Assembly: GCA_964412615.1 (NCBI GenBank)
Contig: CAYPPK010000013.1
Span: 1-11,315 of the forward strand
DNA: 11,315 nucleotides
From: CAYPPK01 sp964412615
GTDB taxonomy: Bacteria; Patescibacteriota; Minisyncoccia; Sungbacterales; HO2-52-23
Reading direction: 5' to 3'
Part shown: positions 1 through 6,171 of the stretch, piece by piece
Layout of the letters: the number at the start of each line of letters is the position of its first letter
Position numbering within the stretch: position 1 is the stretch's first letter
The notes under the pieces: model-generated
What the model was told of the DNA's origin: nothing
Seen by the model: the letters and a program-made list of their open reading frames with translations, nothing else
Databases searched by the model: none
Program-made: the position numbers and the translations under genes

Positions 1-53
1 TAGAACAGCTGGTTGCCAATCAGCTGATGGCGGTTCGATTCCGCCTACCCGCA
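1..53 (+). tRNA. tRNA-Gly(GCC), 5' end cut off by the window edge
   Basis: The 3' part of a tRNA runs in from the left edge. The anticodon stem pairs 8-12 with 20-24 (one G-T pair) around a 7-base loop with anticodon GCC at 15-17. The T arm is 29-33 / 34-40 / 41-45, then comes the 3' acceptor strand TACCCGC (46-52) and discriminator A53. GCC reads GGC and GGT glycine codons. No CCA follows; a T-run does. The 5' acceptor strand and most of the D arm lie outside the window. Confidence 0.9.
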
Positions 54-144
54 TTTTTAAACGGGATCAATTTTCGCTGGCCACAATGGAGAATCAAAAC
101 CCTCTTTTTTAAAAGCAGATTTTTGATTTTAGTGGATGAGATGC

Positions 145-164
145 AAATTAAGTCCACTTAATTT
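145..164. repeat. AT-rich inverted repeat between convergent tRNA genes
   Basis: An 8-bp perfect stem, aaattaag (145-152) with cttaattt (157-164), closes a 4-base loop. It extends by two more pairs (143-144 with 166-167) past one bulged T. It lies 8 bases beyond the 3' end of the minus-strand tRNA-Leu and in the space where the left tRNA-Gly transcript should also end. It has no GC-rich stem or long T-tract, so it is not a textbook terminator, but its place suggests it marks or protects transcript 3' ends. The rest of 54-172 shows nothing else I can name. Confidence 0.4.
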
Positions 165-172
165 TGCCAGTA

Positions 173-256
173 TGCCGGGGGCGAGAATCGAACTCGCATG
201 AGCTTTCGCTCAAGGGATTTTAAGTCCCTCGTGTCTGCCTGTTTCACCACCCCGGC
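173..256 (-). tRNA. tRNA-Leu(TAA)
   Basis: This class II tRNA reads from 256 down to 173. Its acceptor GCCGGGG pairs fully with CCCCGGC. The anticodon stem AGGGA/TCCCT holds a loop with anticodon TAA at 222-220, which reads TTA. The long variable arm forms the stem TGAGC-GAAA-GCTCA, typical of leucine tRNA. The T arm is GCGAG-TTCGATT-CTCGC and the discriminator is A. CCA is not encoded. It is the last gene of the minus-strand block. Confidence 0.96.
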
Positions 257-270
257 TTATTTTCTCGGCA

Positions 271-339
271 ATTTCGCTTCCTTCAGCGAAATCCGGGGAA
301 ATTTTTAACGCTTCGCGAGGACGCTCCACTAAATTTCCC
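271..339. repeat. Structured spacer between tRNA-Cys and tRNA-Leu
   Basis: Two inverted repeats lie in this spacer. The first is atttcgct (271-278) with agcgaaat (285-292), an 8-bp stem with a 6-base loop. The second is gggaaattt (296-304) with aaatttccc (331-339), a 9-bp stem around a loop that itself contains cgcttcgcg. No credible ORF is present. The hairpins could guide processing between the two tRNAs, but this is inference. Confidence 0.4.
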
Positions 340-397
340 ATTGAAGTAAAGCAGTTGACTTCAACCCTCGGTCAAAAACCAAAAAGTTTGACTCTGG

Positions 398-469
398 AGG
401 CGTGGGCGGGAATCGAACCCGCGTGTAAGGGTTTTGCAGACCCATGCCTTACCACTTGGCTACCACGCC
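398..469 (-). tRNA. tRNA-Cys(GCA)
   Basis: It reads from 469 down to 398. The acceptor GGCGTGG pairs with CCACGCC. The anticodon loop CTGCAAA gives GCA (437-435), reading TGC and TGT. The T arm is GCGGG-TTCGATT-CCCGC and the discriminator is T, as expected for cysteine. The next three bases on the minus strand (397-395) are CCA, so this is the only tRNA here whose CCA tail appears to be encoded. The anticodon stem has a T-T mismatch at its outer pair (27/43). Its 5' end is separated from the rbfA stop codon by a single base. Confidence 0.94.
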
Positions 470-470
470 A

Positions 471-821
471 TTATATTTCTCCTTTCTTTTTCAGATCAGC
501 CAGAGATTTCTCAATTCTTTCTCTTTTTATTTCTTCCCTGTCTATCTCAAAGCTGATTTTGGGAACCGGCCTCATCCTCATCTTGCGATTCAGCAATTTC
601 TGTATATTATACACGTTTTTATGCAAAATTTCTAATGCTTCCTTGGGCTGCTTCCCCAAAATGGAGCAGAGGATATCGGCATAATGTTTATCCGGCGAAA
701 CTTCTACTTTAGTTATGGTCACTAAAGTTTCCCCGGGAAACTCAATTTCCCGGTCAATTATTCGGGAGAGTTCTTCTTTCAGGAGGATGCTTATTTGTTC
801 TATCCGTCTCTCTTTGGTCAT
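471..821 (-). CDS. rbfA: Ribosome-binding factor A (RbfA)
   Basis: RbfA binds the 30S subunit near the 5' end of 16S rRNA and helps late small-subunit maturation, acting in the cytoplasm. The 116-residue product has the family length (about 115-130). It opens with the typical basic helix (MTKERRIEQISILLKEEL), carries the central VTITKVEVSPDKHYADI strand-turn region, and has the RMRPVPKISFEID motif near residues 82-94, which matches the family's conserved R-x-x-P-x-[IL]-x-F-x-x-D end of the single KH-like fold. The start is the ATG at 821, five bases after the infB stop, with no Shine-Dalgarno site, so translation is probably coupled to infB. The infB-rbfA order is conserved in many bacteria. 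Its TAA lies one base before tRNA-Cys, which suggests the tRNA is cut from the same transcript. Confidence 0.94.
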   Translation of the reverse strand: MTKERRIEQISILLKEELSRIIDREIEFPGETLVTITKVEVSPDKHYADILCSILGKQPKEALEILHKNVYNIQKLLNRKMRMRPVPKISFEIDREEIKRERIEKSLADLKKKGEI

Positions 822-826
822 TTTGA

Positions 827-2347
827 TTAAAGAGTTCTTTTGGTAATTTCTTCCTGGGAAATTTCTAAAAAGTCTCCTTCTTGGATGGCCGTCTTGGCGT
901 CAGCCATCATGCCAAACTCGGCTCCTTTCCCGACTTCTTCGGCTTCTCTTTTTTCTTTCTGCAGGCCGACGATATTGCCGCTGCCTATAATTTCCTTAGC
1001 CCGTCTTATTTCTATGACCGATCCTTTTCGTATGACTCCCTCTTCCACTTTGCCGCCGATAATCTGCTTGTTGCCATCTTTTTTGAAAACCTTTAGTATT
1101 CTGGCTTTTCCTAAATTGATTTTAGTTACAATGGGAGGCAGCATTTCCTGCATTTGTTTTTTTACTTCATCAATAATTTCATAAATCACCTCGCCGATTA
1201 CTATTCTGATATTTCCTCTTTCAGCAAGTTCGCGCGCAGAGGCATCTATTTTTACTTTAAATCCGACAATAGTTACATGTTTGGTGGCCAGCGCGACTTT
1301 TACATCTGATTCATTTATATTGCCAACTTCGCTTTTAAGAATATTTACTCTGATGTAGTCGCTGGCCAATTTTTGCAGTGATTCCTCCAGTGCCTCTTTG
1401 GACCCGGCTACGTCTGCTTTGATGATTAAGTTAAATAATGGTTTTTCCTCTTCTTCGGCAGTAAATTTCACGGCCGGGATTTTGCTTTCTGGAGGCAGGG
1501 AAGAGACAAAATTTTCTGCTTCCTTTTTTTCAACAAAAGCTTTAAAAGTATCGCCCACCTGAGGGAGTTGTGAAAGTCCAACCAGCCGAACCGGAGAAGA
1601 TGCTTTTGCTTCCTCAATTGGTTTTCCTAGAAAATCTTCAAGTATTTTCGTGCTTTCCACCGATCGGCCTATTACTAAAGTATTTCCTTTGGCTAATTTT
1701 CCCTCCCGCAAAAGCAGGGTAGTGGTAATGCCCCGCTGGGAATCCATATGGGCTTCCACCACTACTCCTTCAGCCGGTTTTGCCGCATCAGTTTGGATAT
1801 TTTCCAATTCAGCCATGAGCAAAATTACTTCCAGCAAGTCATCCATGTGCTCTCCGTTTTTAGCGCTGATTTCCACGGAAGGCACTTTCCCTCCGTATGA
1901 TTCAACCAAGACCTGCTCTTCTGCCAACTGCTGCTTAACCCGGTCTGGATTTGCTTCCGGTTTATCAATCTTGTTGATGGCCACTATAAAAGGAAGGTTA
2001 TTTTGGCGCACAATCTGGATGGCCTCTTTAGTTTGCGGTTTTACTCCTTCATCGGCTGCTACCACCACTATGGCAATATCTGCCACTACCGCGCCCCGGG
2101 AGCGCATTTTGGAAAAAGCTTCATGTCCGGGTGTATCAATAAAAGTTATTTTTTTGCCTTTGTGTTCCACTTCATAAGCGCCGATATGCTGGGTGATGCC
2201 CCCTGATTCCTGCTCCACTACTTTGGTTTTTCGGTACCAATCCAGAATTTTAGTTTTGCCGTGATCAATATGGCCCATTACCACTACGATGGAGGGTCGA
2301 GTATTTTCTGATTTATTTGTCTCTGTAATGGCCTGAGATTTTGTCAT
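827..2347 (-). CDS. infB: Translation initiation factor IF-2, short form without N-terminal extension
   Basis: IF2 is the GTPase that brings initiator fMet-tRNA to the 30S subunit and promotes subunit joining. The 506-residue protein begins almost directly with the G domain: G1 GHIDHGKT (25-32), G2 region GGITQHIGA (49-57), G3 DTPGH (71-75), G4 NKID (125-128) and G5 SAK (161-163). Domain II follows (about 180-270), then domain III (about 305-395) and the C-terminal beta-barrel (about 415-500). The long N-terminal region of E. coli IF2 (890 residues) is absent. The C-terminal fMet-binding barrel has Glu-Phe-Gly at 477-479 and Gly at 432, where most IF2 proteins have Glu-Cys-Gly and Cys. The ATG at 2347 overlaps the upstream DUF4446 stop in an ATGA, so the two are translationally coupled. 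rbfA follows five bases after the stop. The identification is firm; the effect of the altered C-terminal residues is unknown. Confidence 0.97.
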   Translation of the reverse strand: MTKSQAITETNKSENTRPSIVVVMGHIDHGKTKILDWYRKTKVVEQESGGITQHIGAYEVEHKGKKITFIDTPGHEAFSKMRSRGAVVADIAIVVVAADEGVKPQTKEAIQIVRQNNLPFIVAINKIDKPEANPDRVKQQLAEEQVLVESYGGKVPSVEISAKNGEHMDDLLEVILLMAELENIQTDAAKPAEGVVVEAHMDSQRGITTTLLLREGKLAKGNTLVIGRSVESTKILEDFLGKPIEEAKASSPVRLVGLSQLPQVGDTFKAFVEKKEAENFVSSLPPESKIPAVKFTAEEEEKPLFNLIIKADVAGSKEALEESLQKLASDYIRVNILKSEVGNINESDVKVALATKHVTIVGFKVKIDASARELAERGNIRIVIGEVIYEIIDEVKKQMQEMLPPIVTKINLGKARILKVFKKDGNKQIIGGKVEEGVIRKGSVIEIRRAKEIIGSGNIVGLQKEKREAEEVGKGAEFGMMADAKTAIQEGDFLEISQEEITKRTL

Positions 2348-2817
2348 TGGGATTTTTGTATAGTGTCTTCTAAAACTTTTTTCTCCTCTTCCGAAATATG
2401 GTGTTTGGAAATTCCTTTCTCAATTTGCTTGGCATAAAGCCGCACGCCTTCTCTGCTGTATAACGACGAAATAAGCAAGCCATGATTATTGTGATCAAGA
2501 AAGACCGCGATAAAACTGTTGTCTCCTCCCGTATCCTGAAAAGGATTAAACCTGGCAAATCCGACTTTTTGCACGGATATTCTGCTTATTTTTTCCACCA
2601 GTTCCAGCCGCGGCCCCAGTTCTTCGTTTTTCGCTTCAAGCCGCATGAGGCGGCGAATGATATTTTGTTTTAGTTCAAGTTCGTCCCTGGGTTCAACCGT
2701 CTGGAACAAAGGTCGCAGTTTTTTTCTTACTTGCATAATCTGCCAGAGGAAAATAGCGGAAAAAATTATTAAAAGACCGAATAAAATAAAAAATTGATTT
2801 TGGAAAATAATATTCAT
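2344..2817 (-). CDS. DUF4446 family membrane-anchored protein
   Basis: This 157-residue protein has one N-terminal membrane helix (about 8-26) followed by a basic RKK, so the C-terminal part should be cytoplasmic. A charged helical stretch (about 44-80) looks like a coiled coil. The core motifs VGFARFNPFQDTGGDNSF (85-102) and GLLISSLYSREGVRLYAK (113-130) match the DUF4446 family as I remember it. No biochemical role is known to me. The gene starts 16 bases after tRNA-Ser with no Shine-Dalgarno site. Its TGA overlaps the infB ATG by four bases, so it is very likely cotranscribed and coupled with infB. Its dosage is thus tied to translation initiation, but no function follows from that alone. 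Confidence 0.85.
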   Translation of the reverse strand: MNIIFQNQFFILFGLLIIFSAIFLWQIMQVRKKLRPLFQTVEPRDELELKQNIIRRLMRLEAKNEELGPRLELVEKISRISVQKVGFARFNPFQDTGGDNSFIAVFLDHNNHGLLISSLYSREGVRLYAKQIEKGISKHHISEEEKKVLEDTIQKSQ

Positions 2818-2833
2818 AAGTTTGTTTTAAAAG

Positions 2834-2922
2834 CGGTGGGGGTGAGATTTGAACTCACGATACCCTTGCGGGTATACCGCATTTCGAGTGCGGCCCATTC
2901 AGCCGGGCTCTGGCACCCCACC
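2834..2922 (-). tRNA. tRNA-Ser(CGA)
   Basis: This class II tRNA reads from 2922 down to 2834. The acceptor GGTGGGG pairs perfectly with CCCCACC. The anticodon stem CCGCA/TGCGG holds the loop CTCGAAA with anticodon CGA, which reads TCG. A long variable arm contains TACCC-GCAA-GGGTA. The T arm is GTGAG-TTCAAAT-CTCAC. Discriminator G is typical of serine tRNA. CCA is not encoded. Confidence 0.96.
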
Positions 2923-2938
2923 TGGATTAAAAAATAAA

Positions 2939-3010
2939 TGGGCGGTATAGGGATCGAACCTATGGCCTCAAATACGTCAAATTTGCGCTCTACCACTGAG
3001 CTAACCGCCC
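2939..3010 (-). tRNA. tRNA-Val(GAC)
   Basis: It reads from 3010 down to 2939. The acceptor is GGGCGGT/ACCGCCC. The D arm GCTC-AGTGGTA-GAGC is identical to that of the neighbouring tRNA-Val. The anticodon stem CAAAT/ATTTG holds the loop TTGACGT with anticodon GAC, reading GTC and GTT. Discriminator A; CCA not encoded. The 56-base spacer to tRNA-Val(TAC) holds no gene. Confidence 0.96.
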
Positions 3011-3066
3011 GGGTCAAGTTTATGGACGATGTAGGTTCCAGGGATTCTCCTATTTCAAAACTATCC

Positions 3067-3138
3067 TGGGCGCTCAAGGGATCGAACCTTGGGCCTACTC
3101 GGTGTAAACGAGTCGCTCTACCACTGAGCTAAGCGCCC
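3067..3138 (-). tRNA. tRNA-Val(TAC)
   Basis: It reads from 3138 down to 3067. The acceptor GGGCGCT pairs with AGCGCCC. The anticodon stem ACTCG/CGAGT holds the loop TTTACAC with anticodon TAC, which reads GTA (and usually GTG and others by wobble). Discriminator A; CCA not encoded. The D arm matches tRNA-Val(GAC), so the two look like diverged tandem copies that together cover the valine codon box. Confidence 0.96.
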
Positions 3139-3176
3139 AAAATATAAAAAAACTATTACACTCTTTGAATCCCAGA

Positions 3177-3346
3177 TCGGCCCCACCGGGATTCCTCTTC
3201 GGTCGCAGCAGCTTCCGCTGCTGCGCCTCCAAGCCTGGCCTCGCGGTGCTCCTCGCCAAAAGCTCGTCCCACCATCACTCCGGCCTTCGAATCCCGACGC
3301 GGACAACTCAAGTTGTCCGCTTTGGGCCCTCATTTATCTAACTCAT
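3177..3346 (-). repeat. GC-rich structured element bounded by a direct repeat of the tRNA-Glu 3' end
   Basis: The last 18 bases around the tRNA-Glu 3' end (tcggccccaccgggattc, 3347-3364) recur exactly at 3177-3194. Between them lie 152 bp that are about 65% GC by hand count, clearly richer than the surroundings. Two perfect hairpins are present: cgcagcagc/gctgctgcg (3204-3212 / 3217-3225), which on the transcribed minus strand has a GGAA (GNRA) tetraloop, and gcggacaac/gttgtccgc (3299-3307 / 3312-3320). An 8-bp pair, cgggattc (3187-3194) with gaatcccg (3289-3296), can close the region into one folded unit. A minus-strand reading frame runs through it but looks non-genic. The layout resembles a tiny att-flanked insertion at a tRNA 3' end, or a structured operon spacer RNA. 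Neither reading is proven. Confidence 0.6.
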
Positions 3347-3347
3347 T

Positions 3348-3422
3348 CGGCCCCACCGGGATTCGAACCCGGGTACCGAGCTTGAAAAGCTCGTGTCCTA
3401 GACCAGACTAGACGATAGGGCC
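3348..3422 (-). tRNA. tRNA-Glu(TTC)
   Basis: It reads from 3422 down to 3348. The acceptor GGCCCTA pairs with TGGGGCC, with one T-G wobble. The anticodon stem CGAGC/GCTCG holds the loop TTTTCAA with anticodon TTC, reading GAA and GAG. The T arm is CCGGG-TTCGAAT-CCCGG; discriminator G; CCA not encoded. It is the first gene of the minus-strand operon, four to five bases after the predicted transcription start. Its 3' end is repeated about 170 bp downstream. Confidence 0.95.
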
Positions 3423-3432
3423 AAGCATTCAG

Positions 3433-3461
3433 ATTATAGCCTAAAAGTCATCTTGGAGCAA
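3433..3461 (-). promoter_or_regulatory. Promoter of the tRNA-DUF4446-infB-rbfA block
   Basis: On the minus strand a perfect -10 box TATAAT (3438-3433) stands 17 bases after a weaker -35-like TTGCTC (3461-3456). The start would fall near 3426, leaving only a 4-5 base leader before tRNA-Glu, as is common for tRNA promoters. I see no other clear minus-strand promoter before the downstream genes. Confidence 0.7.
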
Positions 3462-3479
3462 GAAAAAAACTTTCTATCT

Positions 3480-3509
3480 TTGACAGGATTTTGCGCTGCA
3501 TGCTAGTTT
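3480..3509 (+). promoter_or_regulatory. Promoter of the HtrA-like protease gene
   Basis: A perfect -35 box TTGACA (3480-3485) is followed after 18 bases by TAGTTT (3504-3509), with TG at 3501-3502 making an extended -10. The expected start is near 3516, giving a leader of about 18 bases. It is divergent from the tRNA-operon promoter in the same 111-base gap. Confidence 0.55.
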
Positions 3510-3533
3510 TTAAGCAGCAAAACGGGGGCAGGA

Positions 3534-4613
3534 ATGTTACGCAAAAGTGTTCTCCAACTGTTTATTTGTATCTTAGTCTTAGGCAGTTGCGCCAAAACTG
3601 TGCCCCCAGAGCTCCTTGTCAAAGAAACGCCTCCTGACCTTCTTTCTGTTTTTATTTCTGCATCGGAGAAAGTTAAAGATAGTGTGGTAGAAGTTAAGGC
3701 GGCTATTAAAAAATCCAGTGGCAGTTTTAGGTGGGTAAGGGGAAGCGGCGTAATTATTGCCTCAGAGAAAGTACGTGACGGGTATGAATCATTTATTCTC
3801 ACCAATTGGCACGTCGTAGAAGAAGCGTCTAAAATTTTGGTTTTGCCTTTTGCTAGCCGCTCTTATGTGGCGAATCTTCATGGTTGGCATCAGCCGCGTG
3901 ATTTGGCTCTCCTAAAAATTAAAACTCCTGGGCCGTTAGTAATGGCACGACTAGGTGATTCGGAGATTTTGCGCGTAGGAGAATGGGTATTTGCTCTAGG
4001 CAATCCCTACGGGGCATCTTGGAGTTTAAGTATCGGGGTGATAGGAAACCTTAGCCGTGATCCGCTGCTTGATTTAATTCATTACGACGGCGCCGTAAAT
4101 CCCGGCAGTTCCGGAGGAGGACTTTTCAACCTCCGAGGTGAATTGGTGGGCGTTACTTTCCTAACTAAAGGTGGAACTAAACGGATTGGCTATGCTATTT
4201 CCATAAAAATGGTCAAGCAAACTCTTCCAGCACTTTTGAAAGGCGGAGAAGTGGCTTATAGTTTTCTAGGAGTAGAGTTTTCTGATATTGAATCAATTGA
4301 GGAAAAGGCTGCCCAAGAAATGGGAATTTCTTATCCCCTGGCCTTGGATGAGGGTGTTGTCATAACAGATATCAGTGCTGGCGGTCCGGGGGCAAAAGCT
4401 GGCCTGGCAAAAGGTGACATTGTGCTGGCTATAAATAATGTGGAGGTCAAGAATTCTCTTCACGGGTACCAACTTATAATTGCTCATTCTCCCGACCAGA
4501 AAATGTCGGTAAAAATCCTCCGCGGTAAAGATAAATTGGTATTGGATGTCATGCCAGCCGTTGCTCAACAGGAGAAAGCTGTTATCTTAGATATCTTGCC
4601 CGGCGTTCCTTGA
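3534..4613 (+). CDS. Trypsin-like (HtrA/Deg family) serine protease lipoprotein with C-terminal PDZ domain
   Basis: This 359-residue protein is probably an outward-facing, lipid-anchored protein-quality-control protease. A short signal peptide ends in the lipobox LGSC with Cys19 as the acylation site. The trypsin-like domain (about 45-235) has the triad His93 (TNWHVV), Asp123 (RDLALL) and Ser193 (NPGSSGGG). The last motif reads GSSGGG where classic HtrA has GNSGGP, but Ser193 is in place. One PDZ domain follows (about 265-350; GPGAKAGLAKGDIVLAINN). The start is the ATG at 3534, preceded by gggggcagga, one of the few Shine-Dalgarno-like stretches in the window. It has its own promoter and a terminator overlapping the stop codon, so it is a single-gene transcript. 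No partner gene is adjacent. Substrates cannot be told from sequence. Confidence 0.92.
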   Translation: MLRKSVLQLFICILVLGSCAKTVPPELLVKETPPDLLSVFISASEKVKDSVVEVKAAIKKSSGSFRWVRGSGVIIASEKVRDGYESFILTNWHVVEEASKILVLPFASRSYVANLHGWHQPRDLALLKIKTPGPLVMARLGDSEILRVGEWVFALGNPYGASWSLSIGVIGNLSRDPLLDLIHYDGAVNPGSSGGGLFNLRGELVGVTFLTKGGTKRIGYAISIKMVKQTLPALLKGGEVAYSFLGVEFSDIESIEEKAAQEMGISYPLALDEGVVITDISAGGPGAKAGLAKGDIVLAINNVEVKNSLHGYQLIIAHSPDQKMSVKILRGKDKLVLDVMPAVAQQEKAVILDILPGVP

Positions 4614-4624
4614 ACGCCTTTTTT
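4602..4624 (+). terminator. Rho-independent terminator overlapping the protease stop codon
   Basis: A perfect 7-bp stem, ggcgttc (4602-4608) with gaacgcc (4612-4618), encloses the loop ctt and is followed by six T (4619-4624). The TGA stop (4611-4613) begins in the loop, and the last two sense codons form the left arm. This isolates the protease transcript from gatB. Confidence 0.88.
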
Positions 4625-4656
4625 AATTCATTTTTTTATGCTATTTTGTAGTCACT

Positions 4657-6114
4657 ATGGCCAGTTACGAACCAATCATTGGTTTGGAAATCCATGCGGA
4701 ACTTAAGACCAAAACCAAGATGTTCTGCTATTCCTTGAACGATCCGGATGAAAAACATCCGAATATTAATATTTGCCCAATTTGCATGGGTCATCCCGGC
4801 ACGCTTCCAGTGATCAACCGAGAAGCCGTGAAAAAGGTTATTGCCGTGGGATTGGCGCTAAAAGGAAAGATAGCGGAATTTTCTCAATTTGACCGCAAAA
4901 ATTATTTTTATCCCGATCTGCCAAAAGGCTATCAAATTTCTCAATATCAGCATCCGCTCGTGAGCGGCGGCTATCTTGAGGTTTTCGGCAAAAAGGTCAG
5001 GATTACGCGCGTCCACCTGGAAGAAGATACCGGGCGGCTGATTCATGACAAAACCAGCGGAGAGACCCTGGTTGATTTTAATCGCGCCGGAGTTCCGCTG
5101 ATGGAATTGGTTACCGAACCTGATTTGCGCACCGGAGAGGAAGTTCGTAAATTCGGAGAAGAACTGCAGAAAATATTTCGCTACCTTAATGCTTCGGATG
5201 CGGACATGGAGAAAGGACAGATGCGGGTGGAAGTGAACATTTCCTTGCGGCCCCAAGGGAGTCGGGAATTCGGCACGAAAGTGGAGATAAAAAATATTAA
5301 TTCCTTTAAGTTTGCGGAAGCCGCGGTAAATTATGAGATAAAAAGACAAACCGACCTCCTGGAAAAGGGAGAAAAAATAGTTCAGGAGACCAGGGGTTGG
5401 AATGAAAACCAGGGAATAACTTTTTCCCAAAGAAGCAAAGAGGAAGCGCATGATTACCGTTATTTTCCCGAGCCGGATTTGCCTCCGCTTCGCATTACGG
5501 AAGAGCTGCGAAGAGAAATAGAAATGACTATTCCGGAATTGCCGGAAGCCAAACGCCGGCGTCTGGAAAAAGAATATAGCCTGGCATCCGAAACAGCTGA
5601 AATAATTTCTCGGGAAAAAGCATTGGCGGAATTCTTTGAGGCCGCGGCTAGCGAAGCTAAACAGCATGGCAAAGAAACAAAAGAAAAACCACCCCAAAGC
5701 TTGGTAAAAGTGGTTGCGACTCTTTTCGTGGGAGAATTGTTCCGGCTTATCAAGGAAAAACAGGCTTTGGTGACCGACATCAGAATTACGCCGGAAAATT
5801 TTGCCGAACTTGCCCTATATTTAGCCGAAGGCAAAATTTCCAACTTGGCAGCCAAAGCGGTGTTGGCAGAAATGTTTGCTTCCGGAGACGACCCTTCGGA
5901 TATCATAAACCAGAAAGAGCTTTGGCAAATTTCGGAAACCAAAGATCTGGAGGATATGGCGCGCCATATCCTGGCGGAAAACCCGGAAGTGGTGGAGGAA
6001 TATAAAAAAGGCAAAACCCAAGTTCTGCAGTTTTTGCTAGGACAAGTCATGAAAGAATCGCGCGGCAAAGCCAATCCCAAAATCATACAGGATATACTTA
6101 AAAAAATTCTATGA
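4657..6114 (+). CDS. gatB: Aspartyl/glutamyl-tRNA(Asn/Gln) amidotransferase subunit B (GatB)
   Basis: GatB is the kinase and tRNA-binding subunit of GatCAB, which converts misacylated Glu-tRNA(Gln) or Asp-tRNA(Asn) to the amide form using ammonia from GatA. The 485-residue protein is full length. Conserved blocks are YEPIIGLEIHAELKTKTK (4-21), the cysteine motif CPICMGHPG (40-48) with Cys24, RKNYFYPDLPKGYQIS (80-95), RVHLEED (118-124), DFNRAGVPLMELVTEPD (140-156) and the helical tail domain (about 330-485). Many GatB proteins have FCxC as the first zinc pair; here it is FCYS, so one ligand may be replaced. No clear Shine-Dalgarno site precedes ATG 4657; a weak TATTTT lies at 4642-4647. gatA and gatC are not in this window. 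tRNA-Gln(CTG) at the right end is a likely substrate. Confidence 0.97.
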   Translation: MASYEPIIGLEIHAELKTKTKMFCYSLNDPDEKHPNINICPICMGHPGTLPVINREAVKKVIAVGLALKGKIAEFSQFDRKNYFYPDLPKGYQISQYQHPLVSGGYLEVFGKKVRITRVHLEEDTGRLIHDKTSGETLVDFNRAGVPLMELVTEPDLRTGEEVRKFGEELQKIFRYLNASDADMEKGQMRVEVNISLRPQGSREFGTKVEIKNINSFKFAEAAVNYEIKRQTDLLEKGEKIVQETRGWNENQGITFSQRSKEEAHDYRYFPEPDLPPLRITEELRREIEMTIPELPEAKRRRLEKEYSLASETAEIISREKALAEFFEAAASEAKQHGKETKEKPPQSLVKVVATLFVGELFRLIKEKQALVTDIRITPENFAELALYLAEGKISNLAAKAVLAEMFASGDDPSDIINQKELWQISETKDLEDMARHILAENPEVVEEYKKGKTQVLQFLLGQVMKESRGKANPKIIQDILKKIL

Positions 6115-6171
6115 TTCCAGAATTAATGAAATCGTTAAAATTGATTAAAACTAGCTGAAATCCCTGACCGG

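Noticed and set aside
355..684. Plus-strand frame over tRNA-Cys and rbfA
   Set aside because: Its first part is the reverse complement of tRNA-Cys and the rest is opposite conserved RbfA; a shadow frame.
3141..3146. Separate promoter (TATATT) for tRNA-Val(TAC)
   Set aside because: The box is so close that transcription would start inside the tRNA, and no -35 partner is clear.
3118..3333. 71-residue minus-strand reading frame across the GC-rich spacer and into tRNA-Val(TAC)
   Set aside because: It overlaps a certain tRNA and follows the hairpins and the tRNA-end repeat; its R-, G- and S-rich composition is what GC-rich structured DNA gives by chance. No ribosome-binding site or family likeness.
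4858..5697. Long minus-strand reading frame opposite gatB (279 codons)
   Set aside because: It is antisense to a fully conserved GatB, is rich in Phe and Arg as mirror frames often are, and has no motif or start signal.
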